From contig JAVBLA010000047.1 in NCBI GenBank assembly GCA_031553775.1, positions 68,941-132,940 of the forward strand: a DNA stretch of 64,000 nucleotides. Direction: 5' to 3'. A model generated the notes under the pieces. That model made no database searches, was not told where the DNA came from, and worked only from the letters and a program-made list of their open reading frames with translations. Position numbers and translations under genes: made by a program. Positions 8,349 through 17,846 of this stretch are shown here, piece by piece (within the stretch, counting starts at the first letter, position 1; each line of letters starts with the position of its first letter). Source of the DNA: JAISFI01 sp031553775 (GTDB lineage: Bacteria; Bacteroidota; Bacteroidia; Bacteroidales; Azobacteroidaceae).

Positions 8349-9713
8349 ATGCAGAAACCGTCAATCCCTAAAGGGACCAGAGATTTTTCGCCTCAGGAAA
8401 TGGCGAAGCGTAACTATATTTTCAAAACCATACAGGATGTTTATCACCTGTATGGTTTTGAGCAAATAGAGACCCCGGCTATGGAAAACCTGTCGACATT
8501 GATGGGAAAATACGGGGAAGAAGGTGATAAACTTCTTTTTAAGATCTTAAATTCCGGAGATTTTTTATCGGACGTAAAAGAGGAAGACCTGGCAGCCAGA
8601 CATTTACCCCGGCTTACCAACCAGATGTGTGAAAAAGGCCTTCGTTACGATCTGACTGTTCCTTTTGCCCGGTACGTGGTGATGCATCGCCATGAGATTA
8701 CATTTCCTTTCAAAAGATATCAGATACAGCCTGTATGGAGGGCCGACCGTCCCCAGAAAGGCCGGTACCGTGAATTTTTCCAGTGTGATGCCGATGTGAT
8801 CGGTTCCGACTCTTTATTGAATGAAGTGGAATTGATCCAGATTATGGATGAAGTGTACCGCCGGTTTAATATCCGGGTATGTATCAAGATGAATAACCGG
8901 AAAATCCTGAGTGGTATTGCCAAAGTGATCGGTCAGCCGGATAAGATTGTCGATATCACAGTGGCGATCGATAAGCTGGATAAAATCGGATTAGAGAATG
9001 TCAATGCCGAATTATTGTCAAAAGATATTCCCGAGTCGGCTGTAGCGATGTTGCAACCCATCATTCTGTTAAGTGGAAATAACAGAGAGAAATTGTCTGT
9101 CCTGAAAGAAACTTTGTCTGCTTCTGAAATTGGCCTGAAAGGTATTGCAGAATTGGAATTCATTTTCAATAAGACAGAGCAGTTGGGTTTGACAAACATG
9201 CTGGAATTAGATCTGACCTTGGCACGGGGCCTGAACTATTATACCGGTGCCATTTTCGAGGTAAAAGCATTAGATGTTCAGATCGGTAGTATTACGGGAG
9301 GAGGCCGTTATGATAACCTGACCGGTGTTTTCGGGCTTCCCGGTGTTTCCGGTGTGGGTATTTCTTTTGGAGCGGATCGTATCTTTGACGTTTTGAATCA
9401 ATTGGACCTATATCCGGCAGATTCAGCACGAACTACCCAGGTATTATTTGTCAATTTCGGGGAAAAAGAAGAAAATTATATTCTTCCGCTTGTACAGGAA
9501 CTGAGACGGAAAGCTATCCGTGCAGAAATTTATCCGGAAGCCGGCAAAATGAATAAGCAGATGACTTATGCCAATAACCGGCAGATCCCTTTTGTGGCGA
9601 TTATCGGTGAAAATGAAATGAACGAAGAACGGATCACATTAAAAAATATGCAAACAGGCATCCAGCATTCCGTGTCATTTGAAGAGTTACCAGCCATAAT
9701 TCTCAATGCCTGA
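8349..9713 (+). CDS. hisS: Histidyl-tRNA synthetase
   Basis: A class II aminoacyl-tRNA synthetase charging tRNA-His. It has 454 residues, with the opening PKGTRDFSP, class II motif 2 in [15 protein letters not shown], the histidine-specific segments [14 protein letters not shown] and TGGGRYDNL, motif 3 [11 protein letters not shown], and a C-terminal anticodon-binding domain (about 355-454). The start follows the zinc peptidase stop by a single base, which suggests translational coupling. The 3' end overlaps the convergent Nudix-type gene by 27 bases. Confidence 0.97.
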   Translation: MQKPSIPKGTRDFSPQEMAKRNYIFKTIQDVYHLYGFEQIETPAMENLSTLMGKYGEEGDKLLFKILNSGDFLSDVKEEDLAARHLPRLTNQMCEKGLRYDLTVPFARYVVMHRHEITFPFKRYQIQPVWRADRPQKGRYREFFQCDADVIGSDSLLNEVELIQIMDEVYRRFNIRVCIKMNNRKILSGIAKVIGQPDKIVDITVAIDKLDKIGLENVNAELLSKDIPESAVAMLQPIILLSGNNREKLSVLKETLSASEIGLKGIAELEFIFNKTEQLGLTNMLELDLTLARGLNYYTGAIFEVKALDVQIGSITGGGRYDNLTGVFGLPGVSGVGISFGADRIFDVLNQLDLYPADSARTTQVLFVNFGEKEENYILPLVQELRRKAIRAEIYPEAGKMNKQMTYANNRQIPFVAIIGENEMNEERITLKNMQTGIQHSVSFEELPAIILNA

Positions 9714-10478
9714 TTTTTGAGCCAGATCATACTTTACCGGATCGATCCGATAAAGGATAGGTGACCTGTGAGCTCCGACTTTTTTCTTTTCATTCAGTTT
9801 AATGAAGTATCCGAAAGAAAGCATTTTCTTCTGGAAATTTCTTCGGTCGAGAGGTCTGCCTAATAGTGTTTCGTAGATGCTTCTTAGTTCCGGCATGGTA
9901 AAAACATCGGGAAGTAATTCTCTTCCTACAGGAATATAGCTCAAATGTTGCCGGATAGTTTCCAATGCTTTAAATACCATGTCTTTGTGATCGAAATGGT
10001 AAGAAATATTACTGTTTAATTCAAACCATTCTATTGTTTCTCCTTCGTATCCTTCGTTCAATCGTACCTGCGTGAAATCTACCAATGCGTAATAACCTAC
10101 GGTCATAAACCGTTTGTAAAACCAGTGTTCTTCATTGATATCTATGCCATACGATTCCGTGAAGATATTCTTGTTTTCTTCTTTCAATACCAGTTTCCTT
10201 GAGGCATTTCCGAAAAGGTGGAATTGCCTGAGGAAAACATTCTCCAAGCCGGTTCTTTCTTTCAGAATGCGATAAGCAGCCTTATCCACATCTTCATCCT
10301 TGAATACAAAACTACCGGGCAGCATCCAATTTTTGAATCCTTTATACCGGTTCAGTAAGATTTTTATGACACCTTCGTGAAAACCTAAAACAACGCAGTC
10401 TACAGACATACCCGGATGAAAAAAATCATCTCCTTTACGTAATGCTGCAATCCCGGAAAACTGCTCTTCTTTTTTCAT
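9687..10478 (-). CDS. Nudix-domain transcriptional regulator (NrtR/AraR-like)
   Basis: 263 residues from the ATG at 10478, chosen over a start 51 bases upstream because MKKEEQF begins the conserved region. The N-terminal half is a Nudix fold ([20 protein letters not shown], then WMLPGSF). The C-terminal half is a winged helix ([20 protein letters not shown], then RRNFQKKML). The Nudix box is degenerate: where REUxEExG is expected there is RILKERTG, losing two of three glutamates. Loss of catalysis is typical of NrtR/AraR-type sensors that bind ADP-ribose or sugar ligands and act as repressors. The target is unknown. It is divergent from groES. It could retain hydrolase activity, but this is unlikely. 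Confidence 0.8.
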   Translation of the reverse strand: MKKEEQFSGIAALRKGDDFFHPGMSVDCVVLGFHEGVIKILLNRYKGFKNWMLPGSFVFKDEDVDKAAYRILKERTGLENVFLRQFHLFGNASRKLVLKEENKNIFTESYGIDINEEHWFYKRFMTVGYYALVDFTQVRLNEGYEGETIEWFELNSNISYHFDHKDMVFKALETIRQHLSYIPVGRELLPDVFTMPELRSIYETLLGRPLDRRNFQKKMLSFGYFIKLNEKKKVGAHRSPILYRIDPVKYDLAQKSGIENYGW

Positions 10479-10576
10479 TAAAAAACAATAAAATTTGATG
10501 CTTGAACAAATACACTGCAATATTAACATATTTCATTTGATTTTGTTATATCAAAAGGGAAAAAGTTTTTGGCAAT

Positions 10577-10614
10577 TTGTCATATTCAGAAATGACAAGT
10601 GAGCAATTTTGTCA
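10577..10614. promoter_or_regulatory. Operator-like repeats between the Nudix regulator and groES
   Basis: TTGTCAT at 10577-10583 and ATGACAA at 10592-10598 form a 7-bp inverted repeat with an 8-base spacer. A third half-site, TTGTCA, follows at 10609-10614. The cluster sits between the divergent Nudix regulator gene and groES. It may be the regulator's own operator or a site controlling groESL. No CIRCE element is visible in the gap. Confidence 0.4.
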
Positions 10615-10718
10615 GACAGAAAACAAAGAATTACATTCTTTTGGCTTTGGCACGAAGTTCGCAATAGTATTACAGAACGAATAAACTATTACATCAATAA
10701 TATAAACTGAATTGAATT

Positions 10719-10988
10719 ATGAGTATTAAACCATTAGCAGACAGAGTACTGGTAAGACCAGCTGTTGCAGAAGAAAAAACAGTGGGAGGTATTATTATTC
10801 CCGATTCCGCCAAGGAAAAACCGTTGAAAGGTGAAGTTGTTGCCGTAGGTAACGGAACAAAAGACGAGGTCATGGTGCTGAAAGCCGGTGACCAGGTATT
10901 GTACGGCAAATATGCCGGTACGGAAATCGAATTAGACGGAGAAAAACTACTGATCATGCGTCAGAGTGATATCCTTGCTACTATTTGA
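10719..10988 (+). CDS. groES: Co-chaperonin GroES
   Basis: The 89-residue cap of the GroEL folding chamber. The N-terminus [15 protein letters not shown], the mobile loop [18 protein letters not shown] (about 18-35) and the C-terminal [15 protein letters not shown] are standard. It lies 51 bases before groEL and forms one operon with it. The upstream region lacks the CIRCE repeat, so HrcA-type control is not evident. The closest promoter match is TGGCTTTG at 10642-10649, one mismatch from TAnnTTTG. Confidence 0.97.
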   Translation: MSIKPLADRVLVRPAVAEEKTVGGIIIPDSAKEKPLKGEVVAVGNGTKDEVMVLKAGDQVLYGKYAGTEIELDGEKLLIMRQSDILATI

Positions 10989-11027
10989 TCATCGATAGTG
11001 AAAAAATAATCAGGTTCAATTATATAA

Positions 11028-12674
<1,647 letters not shown>

Positions 12675-12675
12675 A

Positions 12676-12818
12676 TAACTAAAAGTTAAAAACTAAAAAC
12701 TAAAAACTAAAAATTGAGAGTTAAGAGTTAAGAGTTGGTTTTGCTGACTACGAAACTCTTAACTCTTTTTATATCAGTTTCACTACTGAATTTTTAATTC
12801 TTAACTCTTAACTCTTAA
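12676..12818. repeat. Tandem heptamers and inverted AT-rich repeats after groEL
   Basis: The gap between groEL and the convergent Lrp-type gene begins with reiterated AAAAACT units (about 12687-12713), passes into reiterated AAGAGTT units, and ends with inverted copies of the latter (about 12798-12818). It belongs with the inverted-repeat elements near 1.2 kb and 17.8 kb. Confidence 0.55.
12723..12770. terminator. Terminator hairpin between groEL and the Lrp-type gene
   Basis: Arms 12723-12736 (AAGAGTTAAGAGTT) and 12754-12767 are perfectly complementary over 14 bases, with a 17-base loop and a run of T after the second arm. It fits a terminator for groEL. Because the neighbouring gene converges, it may act in both directions. 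Confidence 0.6.
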
Positions 12819-13283
12819 TTAATTAAGCTCTATCGGCAACTGCCTCCTAAACGCTTCCCTGAAAGAAATCAATGATTCTGTTCTTGCCAATCCTAACGGT
12901 TGTAATTTGCTATGGATGATTTCCAGCAGGTGTTGGTTGTTTCTGGCGTATAGTTTGATGAATAGATCGTATTGTCCGGTTGTATAATGGCATTCTACTA
13001 CTTCAGGAATGCCTTTCAGAGCATCCACTACTTTCGGAAAATCTGCCGGATCTTTCAGGAATAAACCCATATAGGAGCAGGTTTCATAACCGATTTTTGC
13101 CTGGTCCAGAATATATTCCGAACCTTTGATCACTCCTAAGTTGATTAGCTTTTGCACTCTTTGATGAATGGCTGCACCGGATACGTTACATGCCCGGGCT
13201 ACTTCCAGGAAAGGGATGCGGGCATTCCCCGCAATCATATTCAGGATTTTTTCGTCTAATTCGTCTAATTGATGATGTCCCAT
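12819..13283 (-). CDS. Lrp/AsnC-family transcriptional regulator
   Basis: A 154-residue feast/famine regulator with an N-terminal helix-turn-helix (LDELDEKILNMIAGNARIPF, recognition region CNVSGAAIHQRVQKL, about 7-50) and a C-terminal RAM ligand-binding domain (GLFLKDPADFPKVVDALKGI, then VECHYTTGQYDLFIKLYARN). Such proteins sense amino acids and act locally or globally; the effector cannot be told here. Its promoter (13309-13338) is back to back with that of the toxin-antitoxin pair. Confidence 0.93.
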   Translation of the reverse strand: MGHHQLDELDEKILNMIAGNARIPFLEVARACNVSGAAIHQRVQKLINLGVIKGSEYILDQAKIGYETCSYMGLFLKDPADFPKVVDALKGIPEVVECHYTTGQYDLFIKLYARNNQHLLEIIHSKLQPLGLARTESLISFREAFRRQLPIELN

Positions 13284-13308
13284 AATTGATAAAATTCTTT
13301 ACAGAGAA

Positions 13309-13338
13309 CAAAAATACAAACTCTTGGTTGAAAAACAA
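13309..13338 (-). promoter_or_regulatory. Promoter of the Lrp-type regulator gene
   Basis: On the minus strand, TTG (plus-strand CAA at 13336-13338), a 19-base spacer and TATTTTTG (plus-strand CAAAAATA at 13309-13316) match the TTG / TAnnTTTG pattern perfectly. It lies 26 bases from the start codon. Confidence 0.6.
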
Positions 13339-13348
13339 TGTAAGGGAC

Positions 13349-13378
13349 TTGTTTTATGTTTTTGATTGTTTATCTTTG
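13349..13378 (+). promoter_or_regulatory. Promoter of the toxin-antitoxin pair
   Basis: TTG at 13349-13351, a 19-base spacer and TATCTTTG at 13371-13378 form a full TTG / TAnnTTTG promoter 26 bases before the small antitoxin gene. Only about ten bases separate its -33 box from that of the divergent Lrp-type gene. Confidence 0.6.
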
Positions 13379-13404
13379 TGGCATGTTTGTTATAAATTAC
13401 AACT

Positions 13405-13572
13405 ATGAAAAAGACTGTGATACCCAAATCCAGAGGAGTTTCCATCCCTTTCAATTTTACTGTTGAAGAATTTCAGGAGGAAATAAAAAAAGCTGAGAAT
13501 GGACGGTTCTATCCTGTAGAGCAACTCGGAAAGAAAATGAAAGAATGGATGGAACAACAAAAAAAGCAGTAG
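13405..13572 (+). CDS. Small antitoxin-like protein
   Basis: A 55-residue gene between a full promoter and a RelE/ParE-like toxin gene, overlapping the latter by 28 bases. The product starts MKKTVIPKSRGVSIPF and continues with a charged, probably helical half (VEEFQEEIKKAENGRF, then GKKMKEWMEQQKKQ). The small size, charge, position ahead of the toxin and overlapping reading frames fit an antitoxin that neutralises the toxin and may repress the shared promoter. I do not recognise a named family, so the assignment rests on context. Confidence 0.65.
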   Translation: MKKTVIPKSRGVSIPFNFTVEEFQEEIKKAENGRFYPVEQLGKKMKEWMEQQKKQ

Positions 13573-13880
13573 TCTATTCCGATTTTATAGAAACAGACCT
13601 ACAAGAAATTTTTAACTATGGAAAAGAAACATTTGGAATTCTTCAGGCAGAGTTATATTTACTTAAATTGATCGGAGAAATAGATCTTTTGGAATGCCGA
13701 TATTTACAACATCCATGCTGTCGTTACCTTGTTACAAAATCCAAAATGTATAGAAATATTATTGTCGGTTCTCACATTGTCATATATAGAATCAGTGAAA
13801 AAATAGAAATTTTGAGGATTTTGCATTCATTTTCGGCAAATAATAGACTTCGAAAAACAAGACAAATTCGCGCCAAATGA
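13545..13880 (+). CDS. RelE/ParE-type toxin
   Basis: A 111-residue protein of the RelE/ParE superfamily, whose members are mRNA interferases or gyrase inhibitors. Family features are the opening AVVYSDFIETDLQEIFNYG, a central basic strand (CRYLVTKSKMYRNIIVG) and the terminal strand IVIYRISEKIEILRILHSF. The ATG at 13545 lies inside the antitoxin gene, and a later start cannot be excluded. Whether it behaves like RelE or ParE cannot be told from sequence; the YRI...IEILRILH ending is more ParE-like. The C-terminus is very basic (RLRKTRQIRAK). Confidence 0.8.
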   Translation: MDGTTKKAVVYSDFIETDLQEIFNYGKETFGILQAELYLLKLIGEIDLLECRYLQHPCCRYLVTKSKMYRNIIVGSHIVIYRISEKIEILRILHSFSANNRLRKTRQIRAK

Positions 13881-13917
13881 ATTTACAGATTTTATGCTAT
13901 ATTTTCCATAAATGATG

Positions 13918-13925
13918 TATATTTG
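13918..13925 (+). promoter_or_regulatory. -7 promoter element abutting the radical-SAM start codon
   Basis: TATATTTG is a perfect TAnnTTTG match ending only six bases before the ATG at 13932. With the usual distance from this element to the transcription start, the mRNA would begin at or next to the start codon. Confidence 0.5.
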
Positions 13926-13931
13926 TAGCAT

Positions 13932-15194
13932 ATGAATCCCCAAATTTTCGATAAACTGAAAACCCTTGCGGAAGCTGCCAAGTACGATGTTTCGTGCGCT
14001 TCCAGTGGGACTACGAGGAAGAATCCGGGCAAGACCCTGGGTTCTGCATCGGGTTGGGGGATTTGCCATAGTTTTACGGAAGACGGACGCTGTGTGTCAT
14101 TACTTAAAATCATGCTGACCAATCATTGTATCTACGATTGTGCGTATTGTGTGAACCGGCGGACGAACGATGTACCACGTGCTACTTTTTCTGTTTCCGA
14201 ATTAGTAGAACTAACGATCGAATTTTACCGGCGGAATTATATCGAAGGATTGTTTCTGAGTTCAGGGGTGGTACGCAATCCGGATTATACCATGGAACGC
14301 ATAGTCAGGGTTGCCAAAGACCTTCGCTTAGTACATAAGTATAACGGCTATATTCACCTGAAGAGCATTCCCGGAGCCAGCCGGGAGTTAGTGGCAGAAG
14401 CCGGTTTGTATGCCGATCGTTTGAGCGTTAATATAGAGATTCCGGCTGAAGAAAGCCTGAAAATACTGGCTCCTGAAAAGGATTTTCAAAGTGTTTTTAA
14501 GCCGATGCATTATATCCAGCAGGGTTTTCTGGAAAGTAAGGAAGACCGGAAGAAATTCCGTCATGCACCCCGTTTCGCACCCGCCGGGCAAAGTACACAG
14601 ATGGTCATCGGGGCCACACCGGAAACCGATAACCAGATACTGAAGCTGGCATCGGCCATGTATCAACGGCCGGCCATGAAGCGGGTGTATTATTCGGGCT
14701 ATATTCCCGTGAATAATCAGGACACCCGGTTACCTGCGATAACCACTCCTCCTTTGGTGCGGGAGAACCGGTTGTATCAGGCCGACTGGCTGATGCGTTT
14801 TTACCAATTCAAGGTGGATGAGATTGTCGATGATGCTAATCCTCATCTGGATCTGGATATAGACCCGAAATTAGCTTATGCATTGCGCCATCCGGAGCTT
14901 TTTCCTGTCAATGTAAATACTGCCGATTATGAGCTGATCCTGAGAATTCCAGGAGTAGGAGTGAAGTCGGCCAAATTGATCGTGACTTCGCGCCGTTACG
15001 GGCGGTTGACCTCCGAACATCTGAAAAAAATGGGGGTGGTAATGAAAAGGGCTCAATATTTTATTACCTGTAATGAACTTGCAACCTTTACCGTTCATGA
15101 AGCAAAACCGGAGTACCTCCGGAAGATCCTGACGGAGAAGACATCCCGGAAGAAAGAAGATCAGCTGCAATTGAAGATAGATTTCAACGAATAA
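13932..15194 (+). CDS. Putative DNA modification/repair radical SAM protein
   Basis: 420 residues of the radical-SAM family found paired with a DUF4130/UDG-linked protein (TIGR03916 type). The [4Fe-4S] cluster motif CxxxCxxC is C66-x3-C70-x2-C73 (HCIYDCAYC). The conserved N-terminal signature DVSCASSGTTRK and the GICHSFTEDGRCVSLLKIML block are present. A helix-hairpin-helix (ILRIPGVGVKSAKLIVTSRR, about 333-352) supports nucleic-acid binding. The reaction and substrate of this family are not established to my knowledge. The partner gene follows after 16 bases. Start choice: the conserved N-terminus begins at this ATG. Confidence 0.9.
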   Translation: MNPQIFDKLKTLAEAAKYDVSCASSGTTRKNPGKTLGSASGWGICHSFTEDGRCVSLLKIMLTNHCIYDCAYCVNRRTNDVPRATFSVSELVELTIEFYRRNYIEGLFLSSGVVRNPDYTMERIVRVAKDLRLVHKYNGYIHLKSIPGASRELVAEAGLYADRLSVNIEIPAEESLKILAPEKDFQSVFKPMHYIQQGFLESKEDRKKFRHAPRFAPAGQSTQMVIGATPETDNQILKLASAMYQRPAMKRVYYSGYIPVNNQDTRLPAITTPPLVRENRLYQADWLMRFYQFKVDEIVDDANPHLDLDIDPKLAYALRHPELFPVNVNTADYELILRIPGVGVKSAKLIVTSRRYGRLTSEHLKKMGVVMKRAQYFITCNELATFTVHEAKPEYLRKILTEKTSRKKEDQLQLKIDFNE

Positions 15195-15210
15195 ACCTGA
15201 TATCATTACA

Positions 15211-15975
15211 ATGTTATATTATTTTTATGATAAAACATTCGAAGGATTATTGACCGCTGTTTTCGATACCTTCAACCGGAAACAATCCCCGGAAAAACTT
15301 GTGAGTGCCGGGGTTGCCATTCCTCTTTTCACGGAAACCTATACTGTGATACCGGACCCGGATAAAGCAGATCGGGTACTGTCCGGTCTCCGTAAAAAAA
15401 TATCTCCCTCTGCCATACACATGCTCTTGACTTCTTTTCTGTATGAAACAGATGAGGCTTCCACCCATATATTTCGCTATATCATCAAATCTTTTACTTC
15501 TGCTCAAAGCATCGAATTGAATTTTGCCGATCCGGATGTTCTGGAACTTTCCAAAATGTACCGGAAAGTGCAACGGGAAGAGGAGAAAGTGCGTCAATTT
15601 GTCCGTTTTCAGAAAACGGCCGACGGGATGTTTTTTGCATGTTTTGAACCAGAGTACGATGTTCTGCCTTTGAGCGTTGAGTTTTTTGAAGATCGTTTTG
15701 CCGATCAACAATGGATCTTGTATGATATGAAACGGAAGTATGGTTTGTATTATAACCTTGAAAAAACAGAAATTGTCCATTTTGAGAATCCTCCGGTGAC
15801 TCCGGAAACAGGACAATTATCTCCGGAACAGATGGATGCTTCGGAAAAAGACTTTCAGCAACTCTGGAAGCAATATTACCAATCGGCGGCTATCAAAGAA
15901 CGGATCAACCCGAAATTACAGCGGCAACATATGCCCAGGAGGTTCTGGAAATATTTAACGGAAAAGCAGGATTGA
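15211..15975 (+). CDS. DUF4130 / TIGR03915-type partner of the radical SAM protein
   Basis: A 254-residue protein typically encoded beside the radical-SAM gene just upstream. It is recognisable by MLYYFYDKTFEGLLTAVFD at the start and the blocks SKMYRKVQREEEKVRQFVRF (about 109-128) and FADQQWILYDMKRKYGLYYN (163-182). In other bacteria the equivalent region can be fused to a uracil-DNA-glycosylase-like domain. Here the protein ends after KYLTEKQD with no such domain. The pair is annotated elsewhere as putative DNA repair, but the function is undetermined. The arrangement points to a two-gene operon. Confidence 0.85.
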   Translation: MLYYFYDKTFEGLLTAVFDTFNRKQSPEKLVSAGVAIPLFTETYTVIPDPDKADRVLSGLRKKISPSAIHMLLTSFLYETDEASTHIFRYIIKSFTSAQSIELNFADPDVLELSKMYRKVQREEEKVRQFVRFQKTADGMFFACFEPEYDVLPLSVEFFEDRFADQQWILYDMKRKYGLYYNLEKTEIVHFENPPVTPETGQLSPEQMDASEKDFQQLWKQYYQSAAIKERINPKLQRQHMPRRFWKYLTEKQD

Positions 15976-16049
15976 TTTTATATGCGAATGGAGATATTTC
16001 AAAAAATCAACCAGAGAAAAAATGACAAAAAATGATTCATGAAAAATTT

Positions 16050-17711
16050 TTAAACAGTTTCTGAATATTTTCCCAGATTTTTGTATTTTTTATAGTTTTC
16101 CTGATAAACCAGGTTGTTTTTTGCATTGGGTTGATATTCTGCAATGAAACCCTGTCCCATATATTGCTGGGCCTCTGCGATATTTTTGTGCGTACCTGCA
16201 ACTACTGCTGCAAACATGGCTGCTCCCAATGCGCAGGCCTGTTCGGATCGCGCTACTTTGATCGGCATTCCTAATACATCGGCCAGCGTTTGCATAACAA
16301 AAGGTGATTTCAATGAAATACCTCCAATTCCGATGACTTCTTTGATTTCAATGTTATTTTCAATAAAGCGCTCGATGATTGCTTTAGACCCGAATGCTGT
16401 GGCTTCTACCAGGGCGCGGAAAATGAGCGGAGCGTTAGTACCTAAAGTAAGACCGGTTATAGTAGCTTTCAGTAATTGATTGGCATCCGGTGTTCTTCTT
16501 CCGTTTAGCCAGTCGGTTGCAATAACCGTACTTTCGTCAATCGGAATTTTTTCAGCTTCTTTGGAGAGAAAAGGAATGATTTGGCTGGATATTTCTTCAA
16601 TGAGTTTTTCTTTGATGCTTTCGTCTATTAATTGACTTTTGTCTAATATGTTTTTTAATGGCCATTCGAGTATTTGTTTAAACCAGGCATACACATCACC
16701 AAAAGCCGATTGGCCTGCTTCCAATCCGATAAATCCCGGTAGCACAGAGCCATCTACCTGGCCGCAGATACCCGGAATTAATTTGTTTTCCATCTTTTCG
16801 TAAGGAACTACCATGATGTCGCAGGTAGAAGTTCCGATGACCCGGACAAAAGAACCTGGTTTGATAGCGGCTCCTACAGCTCCCACATGACAATCGATGG
16901 CTCCAATTCCTACAGCGACACCGGCTGATAATCCTAACTTTTTTGCCCATTCAGTTGTAAGATTCCCCACTTTTTTATCGTTTGGATATGTTTCCGTATA
17001 CAAGTGAGAACGGAAATCTTTCAGGAGCGGCGACAGTTCTTCCAGGAACTCTTTGGATGGTAATCCATTCCATGAAGGATGCCACATCGCTTTGTGACCT
17101 GCAACGCATCGACTTCTGATCATTGTTTCCGGTGTTGTTTGTCCGGTAAGTAAGGCCGGGATCCAGTCGCAGTGTTCAACAAAAGAACAGGCTACTTTCC
17201 GGATTTCTTTATCCATTCGTAGTGTGTGCAGCACTTTTGCCCATACCCATTCGGAAGAATAGATACCCCCTTCGTAACTTGTATAATCCGTACACCATTG
17301 TCTGGAGAGTTTATTGATCTCGGCTGCTTCCTGAACTGCCGTATGATCTTTCCAGAGAATGAACATGGCATTGGGATTATCCCGGAATTCCGGCAGCAGA
17401 GCCAACGGAGTTCCGGTAGAATCGATGAGGGCAGGGGTAGAGGCTGTCATATCAAACCCCAATCCCACTACACTTTCTGCCGTTCCGGCCGGGCACAACG
17501 ACAGAGCTTCTTTGATAGCCTGCTCCAATGTTTCCAGATAATCCAACGGATGTTGCCTGTACTGGTTTTCCTGCGGATTACAGTATAAACCTTTTTTCCA
17601 CCGGGGATAATATTGAACTGAAGTGGCAATCTCTTTGCCATCATTGACCCGAACTACGAGGGCGCGGCATGAATCTGTTCCGTAATCTATGCCGATTACA
17701 TGTTTTTCCAT
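16050..17711 (-). CDS. Ribulokinase-type FGGY sugar kinase
   Basis: A 553-residue kinase with the AraB pattern: GIDYGTDSCRALVV (7-20), the GFDMTAST segment, the GAIDCHVGAVGAAIKPG and GTSTCDIMVVPY blocks, DWLNGRRTPDAN, and the C-terminal GGISLKSPFVMQTLADVLGMPI. It phosphorylates 2-ketoses with ATP. E. coli AraB accepts several ketopentoses. There is no araA or araD here; instead L-fucose isomerase lies upstream in the same gene train. The kinase may therefore phosphorylate the isomerase product (L-fuculose or D-ribulose) rather than L-ribulose. It is the last gene of the minus-strand train, separated from it by 135 bases holding a strong inverted repeat, and may be partly uncoupled. Confidence 0.88.
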   Translation of the reverse strand: MEKHVIGIDYGTDSCRALVVRVNDGKEIATSVQYYPRWKKGLYCNPQENQYRQHPLDYLETLEQAIKEALSLCPAGTAESVVGLGFDMTASTPALIDSTGTPLALLPEFRDNPNAMFILWKDHTAVQEAAEINKLSRQWCTDYTSYEGGIYSSEWVWAKVLHTLRMDKEIRKVACSFVEHCDWIPALLTGQTTPETMIRSRCVAGHKAMWHPSWNGLPSKEFLEELSPLLKDFRSHLYTETYPNDKKVGNLTTEWAKKLGLSAGVAVGIGAIDCHVGAVGAAIKPGSFVRVIGTSTCDIMVVPYEKMENKLIPGICGQVDGSVLPGFIGLEAGQSAFGDVYAWFKQILEWPLKNILDKSQLIDESIKEKLIEEISSQIIPFLSKEAEKIPIDESTVIATDWLNGRRTPDANQLLKATITGLTLGTNAPLIFRALVEATAFGSKAIIERFIENNIEIKEVIGIGGISLKSPFVMQTLADVLGMPIKVARSEQACALGAAMFAAVVAGTHKNIAEAQQYMGQGFIAEYQPNAKNNLVYQENYKKYKNLGKYSETV

Positions 17712-17739
17712 AGAAACAATTAAAAAATTAAGAGTTAAG

Positions 17740-17843
17740 AATTAAGAATGAAGAATGAAGAATGAAATACACGGCTACAGAGAATACGGTAAAATGTAAT
17801 TGGCCCCTACAGTCTTTTCATTCTTCATTCTTCATTCTTAATT
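17740..17843. repeat. Perfect 28-bp inverted repeat between kinase and lipoprotein genes
   Basis: Arms 17740-17767 and 17816-17843 are perfectly complementary over 28 bases, with a 48-base spacer. Each arm is built of reiterated GAAGAAT units. The transcript would form a long stable stem between the DUF1735 gene and the ribulokinase gene. It has no coding content and resembles the elements near 1.2 kb and 12.7 kb. Confidence 0.75.
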
Positions 17844-17846
17844 TAT

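Noticed and set aside
16050..17711. Assignment as araB of an arabinose operon
   Set aside because: The fold is AraB-like, but araA and araD are absent and fucose isomerase is present, so the physiological substrate cannot be fixed.
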